Shown here: one piece after another, positions 53,157-61,673 of the stretch
Layout of the letters: each line of letters begins with the position of its first letter
How positions within the stretch are numbered: position 1 is the first letter of the stretch
Origin: Candidatus Methylomirabilota bacterium
Lineage (GTDB): Bacteria > Methylomirabilota > Methylomirabilia > Methylomirabilales > Methylomirabilaceae
Direction of reading: 5' to 3'
NCBI GenBank assembly: GCA_016207095.1
Contig: JACQQF010000043.1
Span: 1 to 64,000, forward strand
Length of the DNA stretch: 64,000 bases
The notes under the pieces: model-generated
The model's database searches: none
What the model was told of the DNA's origin: nothing
Seen by the model: only the letters and a program-made list of their open reading frames with translations
Made by a program: the position numbers and the translations under genes

Positions 53157-53948
53157 TCAGATCACTCGATTTGCCAGGCCGCCATCGACATGGATGGTGG
53201 TGCCAGTAATGTAACTGGCTGCCTCAGAGGCGAGGAAGACGACGAGGCTCGCCACTTCCTCCGGCCTCCCGTAGCGACGGAGCGGGATCTCACGCTCAGC
53301 CGCCTTCAGGCATTCATCCAGCGAATTACCCTCTCTGACAGCCTGATCGTCCGCCACCTCCCTGAACCCGTCAGCCAGGATCCGCCCGGGGCAGACGGTG
53401 TTCACGGTGATCCCATCCCGGCCCAACTCATTCGCCATGGTCTTGGCCAGCCCTACCACCGCGCCCCGGACCGCGTCGGACAGTATGGGCCCATCGATCG
53501 GCTGCTGTATCGAGGTGGACATCACATGAATGATGCGTCCGCCACGCACCCGCCGCATATGCGGGATCACCTCTCGTGAGAGGCGAATCGTGCTCAGCAG
53601 GTCCTGTTCGAATGCCGCTTCCCACTGCGTGTCGGTCGTCTCCTCGACACCTCCAGGCGGGGACCCTCCGGCGTTGTTCACGAGAATCCGGAGTTCTCCA
53701 AAGGCCATAGCGGCCAGCTCGACCAGACGGCGAACATCGTCAGGGCGGCTGACATCCGCCGGTATGGCCAGGACCTCGCTGCGCGTAAGGGCACAGATCT
53801 CCTCGGCCGTCTTCTCCAGTGGCACGGGCTCCCTGCCGCAAATGACAACCCTTGCGCCTCCGACTGCCAACCCAAAGGCTATGGCTCGGCCGATTCCCTC
53901 GCTCGCCGCCGCGACGATTGCCGTCTTCCCCTTCACGCCGAGGTCCAT
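53157..53948 (-). CDS. SDR-family protein lacking the Tyr-x3-Lys active site
   Basis: 263 residues with an SDR Rossmann fold: AAASEGIGRAIA for NAD(P) binding, NNAGG, and the C-terminal GTTIHVDGG. At the YxxxK position the sequence is SDAVRGAVVG, so Tyr is replaced by Ser157 and Lys by Arg161, while an active-site Ser (about 144-146) is kept. A known branch of FabG-like SDRs has this change; its chemistry is unclear. The gene lies 68 bases upstream of the MDR gene. Confidence 0.87.
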   Translation of the reverse strand: MDLGVKGKTAIVAAASEGIGRAIAFGLAVGGARVVICGREPVPLEKTAEEICALTRSEVLAIPADVSRPDDVRRLVELAAMAFGELRILVNNAGGSPPGGVEETTDTQWEAAFEQDLLSTIRLSREVIPHMRRVRGGRIIHVMSTSIQQPIDGPILSDAVRGAVVGLAKTMANELGRDGITVNTVCPGRILADGFREVADDQAVREGNSLDECLKAAEREIPLRRYGRPEEVASLVVFLASEAASYITGTTIHVDGGLANRVI

Positions 53949-54063
53949 TTGCTGCTCCCGGCAATGGTGCTCAACACCATTCGGCGTCCGGGCGATGCCG
54001 TCGCCAGGAGTGTGTACCCGACCTCACTCACCCTCGCTGCACACCTCAGGGTCAAGAAAAGAC

Positions 54064-55617
54064 TCAGTCTATGCGGTAGTGAGAACCTCGGCTCTGCCGA
54101 CATTCCACCGCAGCAAGCAGGATGGTAAGCGCAGTTTGAATGCCGTTTCGGAGGCCGATCATGGCATCACTGATCTCGGCTCTTTCATAGAATCGTGAGA
54201 TCTCAAGATCCAGCTCCCGCAAGATCTCATGGGCACGGTTGAGCCGTTTCGTGCTGCGGATGAGGCCCACGTAATTCCACATGGTCTGCTGAATGCTCAG
54301 CCAATCCTGCGCGATTAGCGCTGGATCGACGGGCTCACGCTCATATCGCCACTCAGCGATGCGGGGAAAATAGAAATCGCCACCTTGCGCGATGAGCTCT
54401 GCAGCATCGGCGCCTGCCCGAGTTCCCCAGACCAAGCATTCCAACAGCGAGGTGCTCGCCAGCCGGTTGGCCCCATGTAACCCAGAACAGGAGACCTCTC
54501 CGACGGCGCGCAGGCGATACAGGCTCGATCGTCCCCACTCGTCAACGGCGATTCCGCCGCAACTGTAGTGCGCGGCCGGGACAACCGGAATCGGGTCTCT
54601 TGTAATATCAACACCATAATTCAAACAGTGGGCATAGATCCCCGGGAATCGTTCACGGATCTGATCGGCTGGTTTATGGGAGATGTCGAGATGCGCGCAG
54701 GGCTCACCGGATTCCAGCATCATCTGATGAATCCCGCGCGCCACAATGTCTCGTGGCGCAAGCGACCCATCGGGGTGAAAGTCTGACAGAAACTCCCGCC
54801 CACGGCTATTCACCAGGCGCGCCCCTTCACCCCGCATCGCTTCAGAGATAAGGAAGCGGCCGCTAGGGTGGAAGAATGTTGTGGGGTGGAACTGCACATA
54901 TTGCATGTTGATGCAACGGGTACCGGCCCGGTACGCCATCGCAATGCCATCGCCTCGGGCGCCCGGGGGATTCGTGGTATGCAAAAAGACGCGTCCAAGC
55001 CCACCCGTCGCCAGGATGGTCTCTTTCGCAAAGATGGGAAAGATCTCACCGCTTGCCTGATCAAGCACATATGCCCCAAAGCACGTAGGAGGGCGATAGA
55101 CATCAAGCGGCTCGACCGAATGGTGAGGCATGGTGAGGAGATCGACCGCGGTGGCAGCGGATACCAGCTTAACCCTTGGATGAGAGGATACCTTTTCGAC
55201 AAACACTCGCTCGATCGCCGAGCCCGTCTGATCCTTATGATGAAGGATGCGCGGAAGCGAATGCGCTGCCTCAGAGGCAAGATCCCATCGTGTCGAATCC
55301 CCTGAGGTCTCATCGAACTGGACGCCAAGCTCATCGATAAGGATGTCTTTGACGAGTCTTGGGCCCTCGCGGCTGAGCAGCAAAGCGGCCTCCGGGTGGC
55401 TTAAGCCCGCGCCAGCAGCCAGAATATCGGCCACCAGCCTTTGGGGGGAATCGTTCTCCCCCTGATAAATGATACCGCCCTGTGCCCAAAACGTATTGCT
55501 CTCTTCCGGCCGTGACGATCTCGTCAGCAGTGTCACCTCGACGTTGCGTTTAGCAGCAGCCCAGGCCGCAGCGCACCCAGCGAGTCCGCTTCCGATGATC
55601 AGGATATCGGTCTTCAT
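54064..55617 (-). CDS. nadB: L-aspartate oxidase
   Basis: 517 residues. The FAD-binding N-terminus is IIGSGLAGCAAAWAAAKR; SNTFWAQGGIIYQG, HTTNPPGARGDGIAMAYRAG and HYSCGGIAVDEWGRSS are the conserved flavin and substrate blocks of NadB. It oxidises L-aspartate to iminoaspartate for the quinolinate synthase encoded two genes upstream. It is the last gene of nadA-nadC-nadB, with a 103-base gap to nadC. Confidence 0.94.
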   Translation of the reverse strand: MKTDILIIGSGLAGCAAAWAAAKRNVEVTLLTRSSRPEESNTFWAQGGIIYQGENDSPQRLVADILAAGAGLSHPEAALLLSREGPRLVKDILIDELGVQFDETSGDSTRWDLASEAAHSLPRILHHKDQTGSAIERVFVEKVSSHPRVKLVSAATAVDLLTMPHHSVEPLDVYRPPTCFGAYVLDQASGEIFPIFAKETILATGGLGRVFLHTTNPPGARGDGIAMAYRAGTRCINMQYVQFHPTTFFHPSGRFLISEAMRGEGARLVNSRGREFLSDFHPDGSLAPRDIVARGIHQMMLESGEPCAHLDISHKPADQIRERFPGIYAHCLNYGVDITRDPIPVVPAAHYSCGGIAVDEWGRSSLYRLRAVGEVSCSGLHGANRLASTSLLECLVWGTRAGADAAELIAQGGDFYFPRIAEWRYEREPVDPALIAQDWLSIQQTMWNYVGLIRSTKRLNRAHEILRELDLEISRFYERAEISDAMIGLRNGIQTALTILLAAVECRQSRGSHYRID

Positions 55618-55720
55618 GCCCGGGCCCTTCTATCGATACGTTGCCCCCACCAACGGGCAGGGCGAACCAGCCCCCTGTCGCGTGACCGGGTTGACATCTT
55701 GCCCGATGGCAGGCGGATCG

Positions 55721-56584
55721 TCACGCCGGCTCAATCTCGAAACCGATGTCAACAGCCGGAGCGGAATGCGTCAATGCGCCGACGGAGATCCAGTCCACGC
55801 CAGCCTCTGCAAATCGTCGAACATTGTCAAGCGCGATCCCGCCTGACGCCTCCACCAATGGCTTCCCGGTGGTGCGGTGAGCATGCACCATCTCCACCGC
55901 TTGTCGCACCATCCCAGGATTCATATTATCGAGAAGAATCGCGTCAACCTCCCACTTCAACGCCTCCTGCAATTCTTCAATCGTGGTCACCTCCACTTCA
56001 AGCCAAGCGACGCGGTCCCTGAAGGATCGAGCAGCCTCGATCGCGGGGTGGATGCCGCCCGCAATCTTGATATGGTTCTCCTTGATCAAGATCGCGTCGT
56101 CAAGCCCAAGACGGTGATTGAAGCCACCCCCCACAGTGACAGCGTACTTGTCGAAGGCCCGAAGTCCCGGCGCGGTCTTTCGAGTGTCCAGGATCCTGGC
56201 ATGCGTCCCATGGACAGCATCGACAAACTGTTTCGTGAGGGTTGCGATTCCGCTCAATCGCTGGAGGAGATTGGTCGCCACGCGTTCCCCGGTCAGCAGC
56301 GCCCGGGCTTGCCCCCGCACTTGCGCAGGTCGCTCGTCCTTGCCGAGACGATCGCCATCACGATGCGAACGCTCAACGGCCAACCCCTCATCCAGGAGCG
56401 TGAGCACTTCGATCGCGACATCGATGCCCGCCAGCACCAGAGGGGTCTTGGCCACAAAGTATCCAACACCTTTCCGCTCGACTGGAACAATGGCGAGGGT
56501 GGTAACGTCACCCCGACCGATATCTTCTTCTAGAAACGTTCTAAGGATTTCACGGCGGGCGGCGCGATCGATCGGTTGCAACAT
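55721..56584 (-). CDS. nadC: Nicotinate-nucleotide pyrophosphorylase (carboxylating)
   Basis: 287 residues. LLQRLSGIATLT, ILDTRKTAPGLRAFDKYAV and GGGFNHRLGLDDAILIKENH are the strongly conserved parts around the quinolinate and PRPP sites. It converts quinolinate to nicotinate mononucleotide. It sits between nadA (23 bases upstream) and nadB. Confidence 0.95.
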   Translation of the reverse strand: MLQPIDRAARREILRTFLEEDIGRGDVTTLAIVPVERKGVGYFVAKTPLVLAGIDVAIEVLTLLDEGLAVERSHRDGDRLGKDERPAQVRGQARALLTGERVATNLLQRLSGIATLTKQFVDAVHGTHARILDTRKTAPGLRAFDKYAVTVGGGFNHRLGLDDAILIKENHIKIAGGIHPAIEAARSFRDRVAWLEVEVTTIEELQEALKWEVDAILLDNMNPGMVRQAVEMVHAHRTTGKPLVEASGGIALDNVRRFAEAGVDWISVGALTHSAPAVDIGFEIEPA

Positions 56585-56607
56585 GAGGGGGTGGGTGGGA
56601 GAAAGGG

Positions 56608-57570
56608 TCAGCTCATTTCCAGCATACGCTGGATCGGCTTAAATGCGCGCAGCCGAAGCCCTTCATCCAATGTAATCTCGGGTGTACGGTTTTTCATACA
56701 CAGGTAGAGCTTCTCAAGGGTGTTGAGTTTCATATAGGGACACTCGTTGCAGGCGCAGTCGCCTTCGGGTGGGGCCGGAATGAATGTCTTGTTCGGACAG
56801 GCCTTCTCCATCTGATGGATGATCCCTGACTCGGTAGCGATGATGAACTCGCCGTCCGAACTCTGCTTGACATAATTCAATATCCCGCTCGTTGAGCCAA
56901 CGTAATCAGCATGCTGAAGCACGCGCTGTTCGCACTCGGGATGCGCAAGGACCTTTGCGCCCGGATGGCGTACTTTGAGGTGGATGAGTTTTCTCTCGGA
57001 GAACATCTCGTGAACGACGCAAACGCCAGACCACAGAACCAGCTCGCGACCGGTCTTTTTGATGAGGTAACGGCCTAGATTCTGATCCGGCGCAAAAATA
57101 ATGGGCTGGTCCATGGGGATACGGCTGAGGATCTTTACTGCATTGCTCGAGGTGCAAATGATATCACTCATCGCCTTGATTTCAGCGCTGCAATTGATAT
57201 AGCTCATGACGATGTGATCCGGGTACTTCTCCCTAAAACGCTTGAACTGATGCGGTGGGCAGCCCTCCGCCAGTGAGCACCCGGCCTTCAAGTCCGGGAT
57301 CAAGACCTGCTTTGATGGGTTGAGAATCTTCGCCGTCTCAGCCATAAAGTGCACGCCCGCAAAGACGATGACGTCAGCGTTGGTCTTGGCCGCATGCTGA
57401 GAGAGTTGCAAGCTGTCGCCGATGAGATCGGCCACGTCTTGAATCTCCGACTCTTGATAGTAATGCGCCAAGATCACAGCGTGCAGATCTTTCTTGAGGC
57501 GCTGAATCTCTTCCTCGAGATCCATCAGGGCAGTGAGCCCATATTCTTTGACCGCGCCGTCGGCTTTCAT
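56608..57570 (-). CDS. nadA: Quinolinate synthase
   Basis: 320 residues with the triplicated fold of NadA. The three cysteines that bind the oxygen-sensitive 4Fe-4S cluster are in [19 protein letters not shown] and [32 protein letters not shown] holds substrate-binding His and Tyr residues. It condenses iminoaspartate with dihydroxyacetone phosphate. It is the first gene of the NAD operon; an extended -10 promoter lies about 40 bases upstream. Confidence 0.95.
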   Translation of the reverse strand: MKADGAVKEYGLTALMDLEEEIQRLKKDLHAVILAHYYQESEIQDVADLIGDSLQLSQHAAKTNADVIVFAGVHFMAETAKILNPSKQVLIPDLKAGCSLAEGCPPHQFKRFREKYPDHIVMSYINCSAEIKAMSDIICTSSNAVKILSRIPMDQPIIFAPDQNLGRYLIKKTGRELVLWSGVCVVHEMFSERKLIHLKVRHPGAKVLAHPECEQRVLQHADYVGSTSGILNYVKQSSDGEFIIATESGIIHQMEKACPNKTFIPAPPEGDCACNECPYMKLNTLEKLYLCMKNRTPEITLDEGLRLRAFKPIQRMLEMS

Positions 57571-57609
57571 TGTTCTTCCTCTCCAGGATTACACGTTCTG
57601 ACAGAAGAG

Positions 57610-57618
57610 ATTATACCA
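57610..57618 (-). promoter_or_regulatory. Extended -10 promoter of the nad operon
   Basis: On the minus strand TGGTATAAT provides an extended -10 element 40 bases before the nadA start. No good -35 is present, which suits an extended -10 promoter. The leader would be about 33 bases, with GGAGAGG before the ATG. Confidence 0.45.
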
Positions 57619-57853
57619 CAAAATTGCGTAGGGCGCAGGGGGTTGCCGCGACGTCGGTCCCCGAGTTGACGTGGGAACCCTCAGAAGTAGTCGCGTCCGC
57701 GTGTCATCAGGAATGATTCTTGTTCCTGGGCCCACCAGAGTCTGCTCTCTTGCCAAGTGGGCCGCCTCCGCACGAAAGGCCCATCGCCGAATCTGGGCCA
57801 CCGGAAGAGGAGCCAAGAGCAGGGCTAGCGCCACGTTCCAGCCGCACTGACTC

Positions 57854-58108
57854 TCAGTTGAGGACCCTCAGGATGTCGCCTCGCATCTTGCGGAGTGCCT
57901 TGGGGCTCATCATGAGAAAATGACGGACAGTATACCCGCAGACTCGACAGCGCTTGTAGATATAGAGCCAGTTTCCGTCCTCCTCGACGTCCCCCACCTG
58001 TTCCATGCCCGAGGGACAGCAATCATTGGGCTGCGGTGGAGAGACAATCCGTTCAGGGTAGGCGTTGATCGCCGATTTTCGTTCATCATATTCCACGATG
58101 CTTGCCAT
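57854..58108 (-). CDS. Small CC/CxxC zinc-ribbon-like protein, paralogue 1
   Basis: 84 residues. Cys30-Cys31 and Cys54-x2-Cys57 probably bind zinc in a ribbon. The N-terminus MASIVEYDE and the middle IYKRCRVCGYTVR are nearly shared with the protein encoded at 58465-58734: by hand I count 34 identities in the first 62 aligned positions without a gap. The C-terminal tail is helical and differs. The function is unknown. The gene has its own TATAAT with an operator-like site in the promoter spacer and a leader of about 130 bases. Confidence 0.78.
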   Translation of the reverse strand: MASIVEYDERKSAINAYPERIVSPPQPNDCCPSGMEQVGDVEEDGNWLYIYKRCRVCGYTVRHFLMMSPKALRKMRGDILRVLN

Positions 58109-58245
58109 CGATCTTTCTCCTTCTCCTTTCGTCGTGCCGCCCAGACGAACACCTTCCTGATGCTCTGACTCGATTATTCAAAGCTCATCTCCATCGTCTC
58201 AGCTCTCGAAGCGTTCGGGGATACCGCACTGCATGATTAGACTTG

Positions 58246-58268
58246 ATTATACTAACCAGTTGGTACAA
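58246..58268 (-). promoter_or_regulatory. Promoter and operator-like site of paralogue 1
   Basis: A perfect TATAAT on the minus strand (58246-58251) is preceded by a 17-base spacer that contains AACCAGTTGGTACA (58254-58267, as read on the plus strand). A repressor bound there would block RNA polymerase directly. The same 14-base pattern recurs at 58353, 58858 and 59501. Confidence 0.6.
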
Positions 58269-58278
58269 TTCACATTTC

Positions 58279-58332
58279 AAAAAAAAGCGGGAATATAACT
58301 ACTAGTTGATAACCTCCAGGCCCGCTTTTTTT
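58279..58332 (-). terminator. Terminator-like hairpin with long loop
   Basis: AAAAAAAAGCGGG and CCCGCTTTTTTT form a strong stem with A and T runs on both sides, so it could stop transcription in either direction. The loop of about 30 bases contains GGAGG on the minus strand. It lies directly downstream of the promoter-like site at 58345. Confidence 0.7.
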
Positions 58333-58344
58333 CTAATGCCTTCT

Positions 58345-58366
58345 TGTATACCAACCAATTGGTACA
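58345..58366 (-). promoter_or_regulatory. Second operator-like site with TATACA, no gene behind it
   Basis: TATACA on the minus strand (58345-58350) sits next to AACCAATTGGTACA (58353-58366), whose core ACCAATTGGT is a perfect palindrome. The layout copies that at 58246-58268, but the transcript would run straight into the hairpin at 58279-58332 after about 10-60 bases, without an ORF. Confidence 0.5.
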
Positions 58367-58464
58367 TGCTTCCCCGAAGAGCTAATTCTGTCAAGCGAGA
58401 ATGTGCTGGAGGGTCTCATTTCGTTTCAACCCTTCAGACCGCATCCTTGCCCACCAAGATAGGG

Positions 58465-58734
58465 TCAATTCTGGCCCCCAACCATCTCCTGGTAGTCGAA
58501 GCGAGATCCTTTCTTAATGATCACTCGTGGATCGCGTGCGACGACTTGGCGTACTGTAAAGCCGCACTTCTTGCAGCGCTTGTAAATGAAGCTCCATCCC
58601 TCTTCACGCTGTTCACTCCCAATCTGCTCCATCTTTGAGTAGCAGCAGAGGCCTGGTGCCCGCGGTGAGATTATACGATCAGGATAGGCATTGGTTGGCT
58701 TCTTCGCATCAGTGTATTCAACAATGGTCGCCAT
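58465..58734 (-). CDS. Small CC/CxxC zinc-ribbon-like protein, paralogue 2
   Basis: 89 residues from the ATG at 58734; an upstream extension of the frame has no credible start. Cys30-Cys31 and Cys54-x2-Cys57 lie at the same positions as in paralogue 1. MATIVEYTD and YKRCKKCGFTVR match that protein, and the basic tail ending in GGQN differs. It lies between the TetR gene and paralogue 1, all on the minus strand, with an operator-like site about 125 bases upstream of its start. Confidence 0.78.
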   Translation of the reverse strand: MATIVEYTDAKKPTNAYPDRIISPRAPGLCCYSKMEQIGSEQREEGWSFIYKRCKKCGFTVRQVVARDPRVIIKKGSRFDYQEMVGGQN

Positions 58735-58857
58735 GTTGTGTCTCGCCCCCGTAAAATCTACATCTGCCGGTGTAAGATACAACCATCCACGCTCTCCATC
58801 CCCCACCCTGCTTTGGCAACTTCGACTCCCTTCCATACATCTGTATACGATATGACC

Positions 58858-58871
58858 GTACTATTGGTACA
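58858..58871 (-). promoter_or_regulatory. Third operator-like site, upstream of paralogue 2
   Basis: GTACTATTGGTACA on the plus strand agrees with the other sites in the TTGGTACA half and less in the left half. It lies between the TetR stop and paralogue 2, where the promoter of the latter is expected. Confidence 0.5.
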
Positions 58872-58890
58872 ATAGTTTAATCGGGAAAAT

Positions 58891-59484
58891 CTATGTATGG
58901 CTGATATACAGTCTGATGTGTGTTTTCAGCTCTTTAAAGCAGTTTTCTAGGACCTTGATGTCTTTTTTTACTTTCGAGAGAAGGATGCCACCTTCGACGC
59001 CAGCAATGACGAACTGGGCAAGCCGAGTTGGGTCCATATGGTCATTGAACTGGCCGGAGATCTTTGCTTGTTGCAAAACGCCTGCCACTCTAATCCGCCA
59101 ATCTTCAAATACCTCCTGAAACTTCCTCCGGAACCCCTCATGAATATCACTCATCTCCATTGCCATATTGCCCATCAGGCAGCCGCCTGAACAGTTTCGT
59201 TGCCGATGCAGCTCTAGGATGATATCGAGGAAGTCCTCCAACTCTATCAAGGCATTCTTTGTGTTTGAGAAGGCCTTTCCCAGAACATGGTCTGAGAATC
59301 GCCTCAAGTGGCTTTCTATAATTGCATAGCCCAAATCTTCCTTGCTTTTGAAATAATAGTAGAAGCTGCCTTTCTTGACTCCGCTTGCCTGGAGAACCGC
59401 ATCTACGCTGGTATTATTGAAACCGCGAAGGCTGATCAGACCTGAGGCGACTTCTACGATGTGGTCTTTGGTGTTGGCCATCAT
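58891..59484 (-). CDS. TetR/AcrR-family transcriptional regulator
   Basis: 197 residues (ATG at 59484, or the next ATG at 59481 with better spacing from GGAG). The helix-turn-helix runs through ISLRGFNNTSVDAVLQASGVKKGSFYYYF. The ligand domain has NCSGGCLMGNMAMEMSD, a motif common in TetR proteins that sense small electrophiles or hydrophobic compounds; the two cysteines could be redox or thiol sensors. A promoter and an operator-like site lie just upstream, so it probably represses itself and the two small zinc-ribbon genes. Confidence 0.9.
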   Translation of the reverse strand: MMANTKDHIVEVASGLISLRGFNNTSVDAVLQASGVKKGSFYYYFKSKEDLGYAIIESHLRRFSDHVLGKAFSNTKNALIELEDFLDIILELHRQRNCSGGCLMGNMAMEMSDIHEGFRRKFQEVFEDWRIRVAGVLQQAKISGQFNDHMDPTRLAQFVIAGVEGGILLSKVKKDIKVLENCFKELKTHIRLYISHT

Positions 59485-59500
59485 TACTCCACAGAAAACT

Positions 59501-59549
59501 GACTGGTTGGTACAAATTCAATTTATCTTAGAGTAGATTCATATGTCAA
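59501..59549 (-). promoter_or_regulatory. TetR gene promoter with operator-like site
   Basis: On the minus strand a perfect TTGACA (59544-59549) and ATAAAT (59521-59526) are 17 bases apart. The site GACTGGTTGGTACA (59501-59514, plus strand) follows the -10 and covers the expected transcription start. This is the classical arrangement for autorepression. Confidence 0.7.
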
Positions 59550-59762
59550 GGAAAAACGGCGCTATTGAAGCTCAGATTCGATCAGGGGGGTGTCCCAGTG
59601 TATTAGGCGAGAAAACGGTAGCTCGATCAGTCAGGATGCGGGTAGTCGCATTTGTTTAACACTAGTCCATTGCTGTCACTCTAAACCTGGCGGGTGACCA
59701 AATCCCTGTACCTCTCTCCTGGTCCTGGCTTCTTCTAGTGGCGAGGTCTCTGATCCTGCTGG

Positions 59763-60692
59763 TCACTTGATTTCCTCAAGGCGCTTCAGAAGCTTTCTCG
59801 CTTGCTCCTGGTGCCGCTTTGCGCTCTCCAATCTCGGGTTCAGGGCCAAAGCCTGGTTCCACTCTTCAATCGCCTCCCGTAGCCTCTGCTCCTTATAGTG
59901 ACGAATGCCGGCGAGGTAGTGCTGATCGGCCAATTTCTCCCGCACAACTTGCATATAGTGGCCCAGCCGCTTGAAATCAGGCTGGATCCTCCTCAACCGC
60001 TCAAACATCTTCATGGCCTCGGCATAGTTTCCCTTCCCAACATAGGCAACCCCCTGGTTGTAGTAGGCTAATTTCTGGTATTCAACCGCCTCGCGCAGGC
60101 CGGGCTGCTGAGCGAGAACCCTGCTGAAGGCATCGATGGCTGCCAGGTAATCACCCCTCCGGAAAACTTCGGCGGCCTCTGCAAAGCTCACCTCCTCCCC
60201 AGTTTCCTCCTCCTCGGCTTCTTCAGCGGGCGATGGTTTTGCATCCACGCTCTTGGGCTCAATCCCGCCCTTTCGAAGAGGTCGTGCGAAGGCCGTCTGC
60301 TCTCCGAGTTGCTGCTCGCTCTGGTAGAGGAGTTCGAGCGCCTCACGGTTCATTGGGTCGAGACGGAGGGCGGCAAGTAGTTCCCGCTGGGCCCCCTGTT
60401 TCTCTCTCCGTTGCAAGAGTTCCTTCCCGGCGGCGACATGCCGAGGGGACTGTTCCTTGATTTTCGCCTCGATCTCCGTCTTTTTCTGGCTGGCGCCAGG
60501 ATACTGGGGGTCTATTGTCATAATGATCTTCCAGCGTTCCAGGGCATCCCGAAGGTGGCCTGCTCTCTCGAGGCGTGAAGCCTCATCTTGATTCATTTGG
60601 GCTACCTGCTGTAGAGACTGGGTCGTGGCGCAGGCGGACAGAACACCTACCATGATCAAAAGGATACCCCAACCGTTCCTGAGAGTGTGCAT
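59763..60692 (-). CDS. TPR lipoprotein
   Basis: 309 residues with a lipobox LSAC (Cys21). TPR-like units occupy about 40-125 and 165-305, split by an acidic, Glu-rich linker (about 150-170). Blocks such as FRRGDYLAAIDAFSRVLAQQPG and GKGNYAEAMKMFERLRRIQPD are clear repeats. It probably anchors to a membrane as a scaffold. The gene starts 3 bases after the deacetylase stop. Confidence 0.85.
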   Translation of the reverse strand: MHTLRNGWGILLIMVGVLSACATTQSLQQVAQMNQDEASRLERAGHLRDALERWKIIMTIDPQYPGASQKKTEIEAKIKEQSPRHVAAGKELLQRREKQGAQRELLAALRLDPMNREALELLYQSEQQLGEQTAFARPLRKGGIEPKSVDAKPSPAEEAEEEETGEEVSFAEAAEVFRRGDYLAAIDAFSRVLAQQPGLREAVEYQKLAYYNQGVAYVGKGNYAEAMKMFERLRRIQPDFKRLGHYMQVVREKLADQHYLAGIRHYKEQRLREAIEEWNQALALNPRLESAKRHQEQARKLLKRLEEIK

Positions 60693-60695
60693 CCC

Positions 60696-61673
60696 TCAGT
60701 CCTTCTCGAAGGTCTGCAGCATCTTGACGAACTTGGTCAGATCCTTCTCCATGAACACATTATACCGCTTGAGGCGATACCGACCGATAAAGAAGGGGTT
60801 GGATCCCTTCTTCGCCCCAAAGCCTACTTTGTAGCCGGCGCTCTTCACCTTGGCCACCACCTCGGAATCAAAACCCCCATACGGGTACGCGAAATAATCC
60901 ACTTTGCCACCGACCCGACTCTCCATCAACTGCTTTGTCGCGACGATCTCCGCGTCCAGACGAGCAGCGCGATCTGCAGATCTTTCATTGGGAGGTGGCA
61001 CCGCGAGGTTGCTGTGGGTCTTCGAATGTCCTTGCACATCAAAGCCCTGGGCCTTCAGCTCCCGCAGCTCGTCCCAGGAGAGGGAATGCTTCCCTCCTCC
61101 GATGAAGTCGGTGTAGATGAAAAAGGTGGCAGTGAACCCATACTTCTTCAGCAGCGGCGCGGCGAATGTCTTTGCCGACTTGTACCCATCGTCGATCGTA
61201 ATGACCACCGCCTTCTTCGGCAGCGGCTGTTCATATCGAAGGAAGCGGTCCAGATCGTCCGGGGTGATGCCGACGTATCCGTTCTCCTTGAGATAGCGAA
61301 GTTGCTGCTCAAACAAATCTGCGGTGATGGCGAACCGGTTCTTGCTGACCTCCTCGATGTCATGGTACGTCAAGATCGGCACCACCTGATGACCATCGGC
61401 TTCAATTCCGCCAAGCCTCCTGGGGCGGATTGGGATCACAACGACATCACCCGGCTTGATCGGCGCGGCGTCTCTAAGCTCGGTGATCATCCAGGCTCGA
61501 CCGGCCCCTTTCAGGTATCTGGCAGCCAGCGTCTCAGCCGTGTCGCCCTCACGAGCCACGACGACCATAAAATCCTCGGAGGTTCTCGCATCCTCCCTGA
61601 CCTCCTGCAGGCCTGGGGCGCAGGCCCCGAGCAACAGCACCAATCCGAGTAAGAGTAGCAATCTATGCCCCAT
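60696..61673 (-). CDS. Polysaccharide deacetylase lipoprotein with LysM-like domain
   Basis: 325 residues. The lipobox is LGAC (Cys18); a LysM-like domain (about 36-82, VAREGDTAETLAARYL and PGDVVVIP) suggests peptidoglycan or glycan binding. The NodB catalytic domain follows with Asp161-Asp162 in TIDDGYKS, His216 and His220 in HSKTH, and the YPYGGFD motif. It should remove N-acetyl groups from a surface glycan. The start overlaps the cyclase gene by 11 bases. Confidence 0.92.
   Translation of the reverse strand: MGHRLLLLLGLVLLLGACAPGLQEVREDARTSEDFMVVVAREGDTAETLAARYLKGAGRAWMITELRDAAPIKPGDVVVIPIRPRRLGGIEADGHQVVPILTYHDIEEVSKNRFAITADLFEQQLRYLKENGYVGITPDDLDRFLRYEQPLPKKAVVITIDDGYKSAKTFAAPLLKKYGFTATFFIYTDFIGGGKHSLSWDELRELKAQGFDVQGHSKTHSNLAVPPPNERSADRAARLDAEIVATKQLMESRVGGKVDYFAYPYGGFDSEVVAKVKSAGYKVGFGAKKGSNPFFIGRYRLKRYNVFMEKDLTKFVKMLQTFEKD

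Noticed and set aside
57589-57834. 81-codon minus-strand frame between paralogue 1 and nadA
   Set aside because: It runs through the likely nad promoter, lacks a ribosome site, and the peptide shows no conserved features apart from a hydrophobic start.
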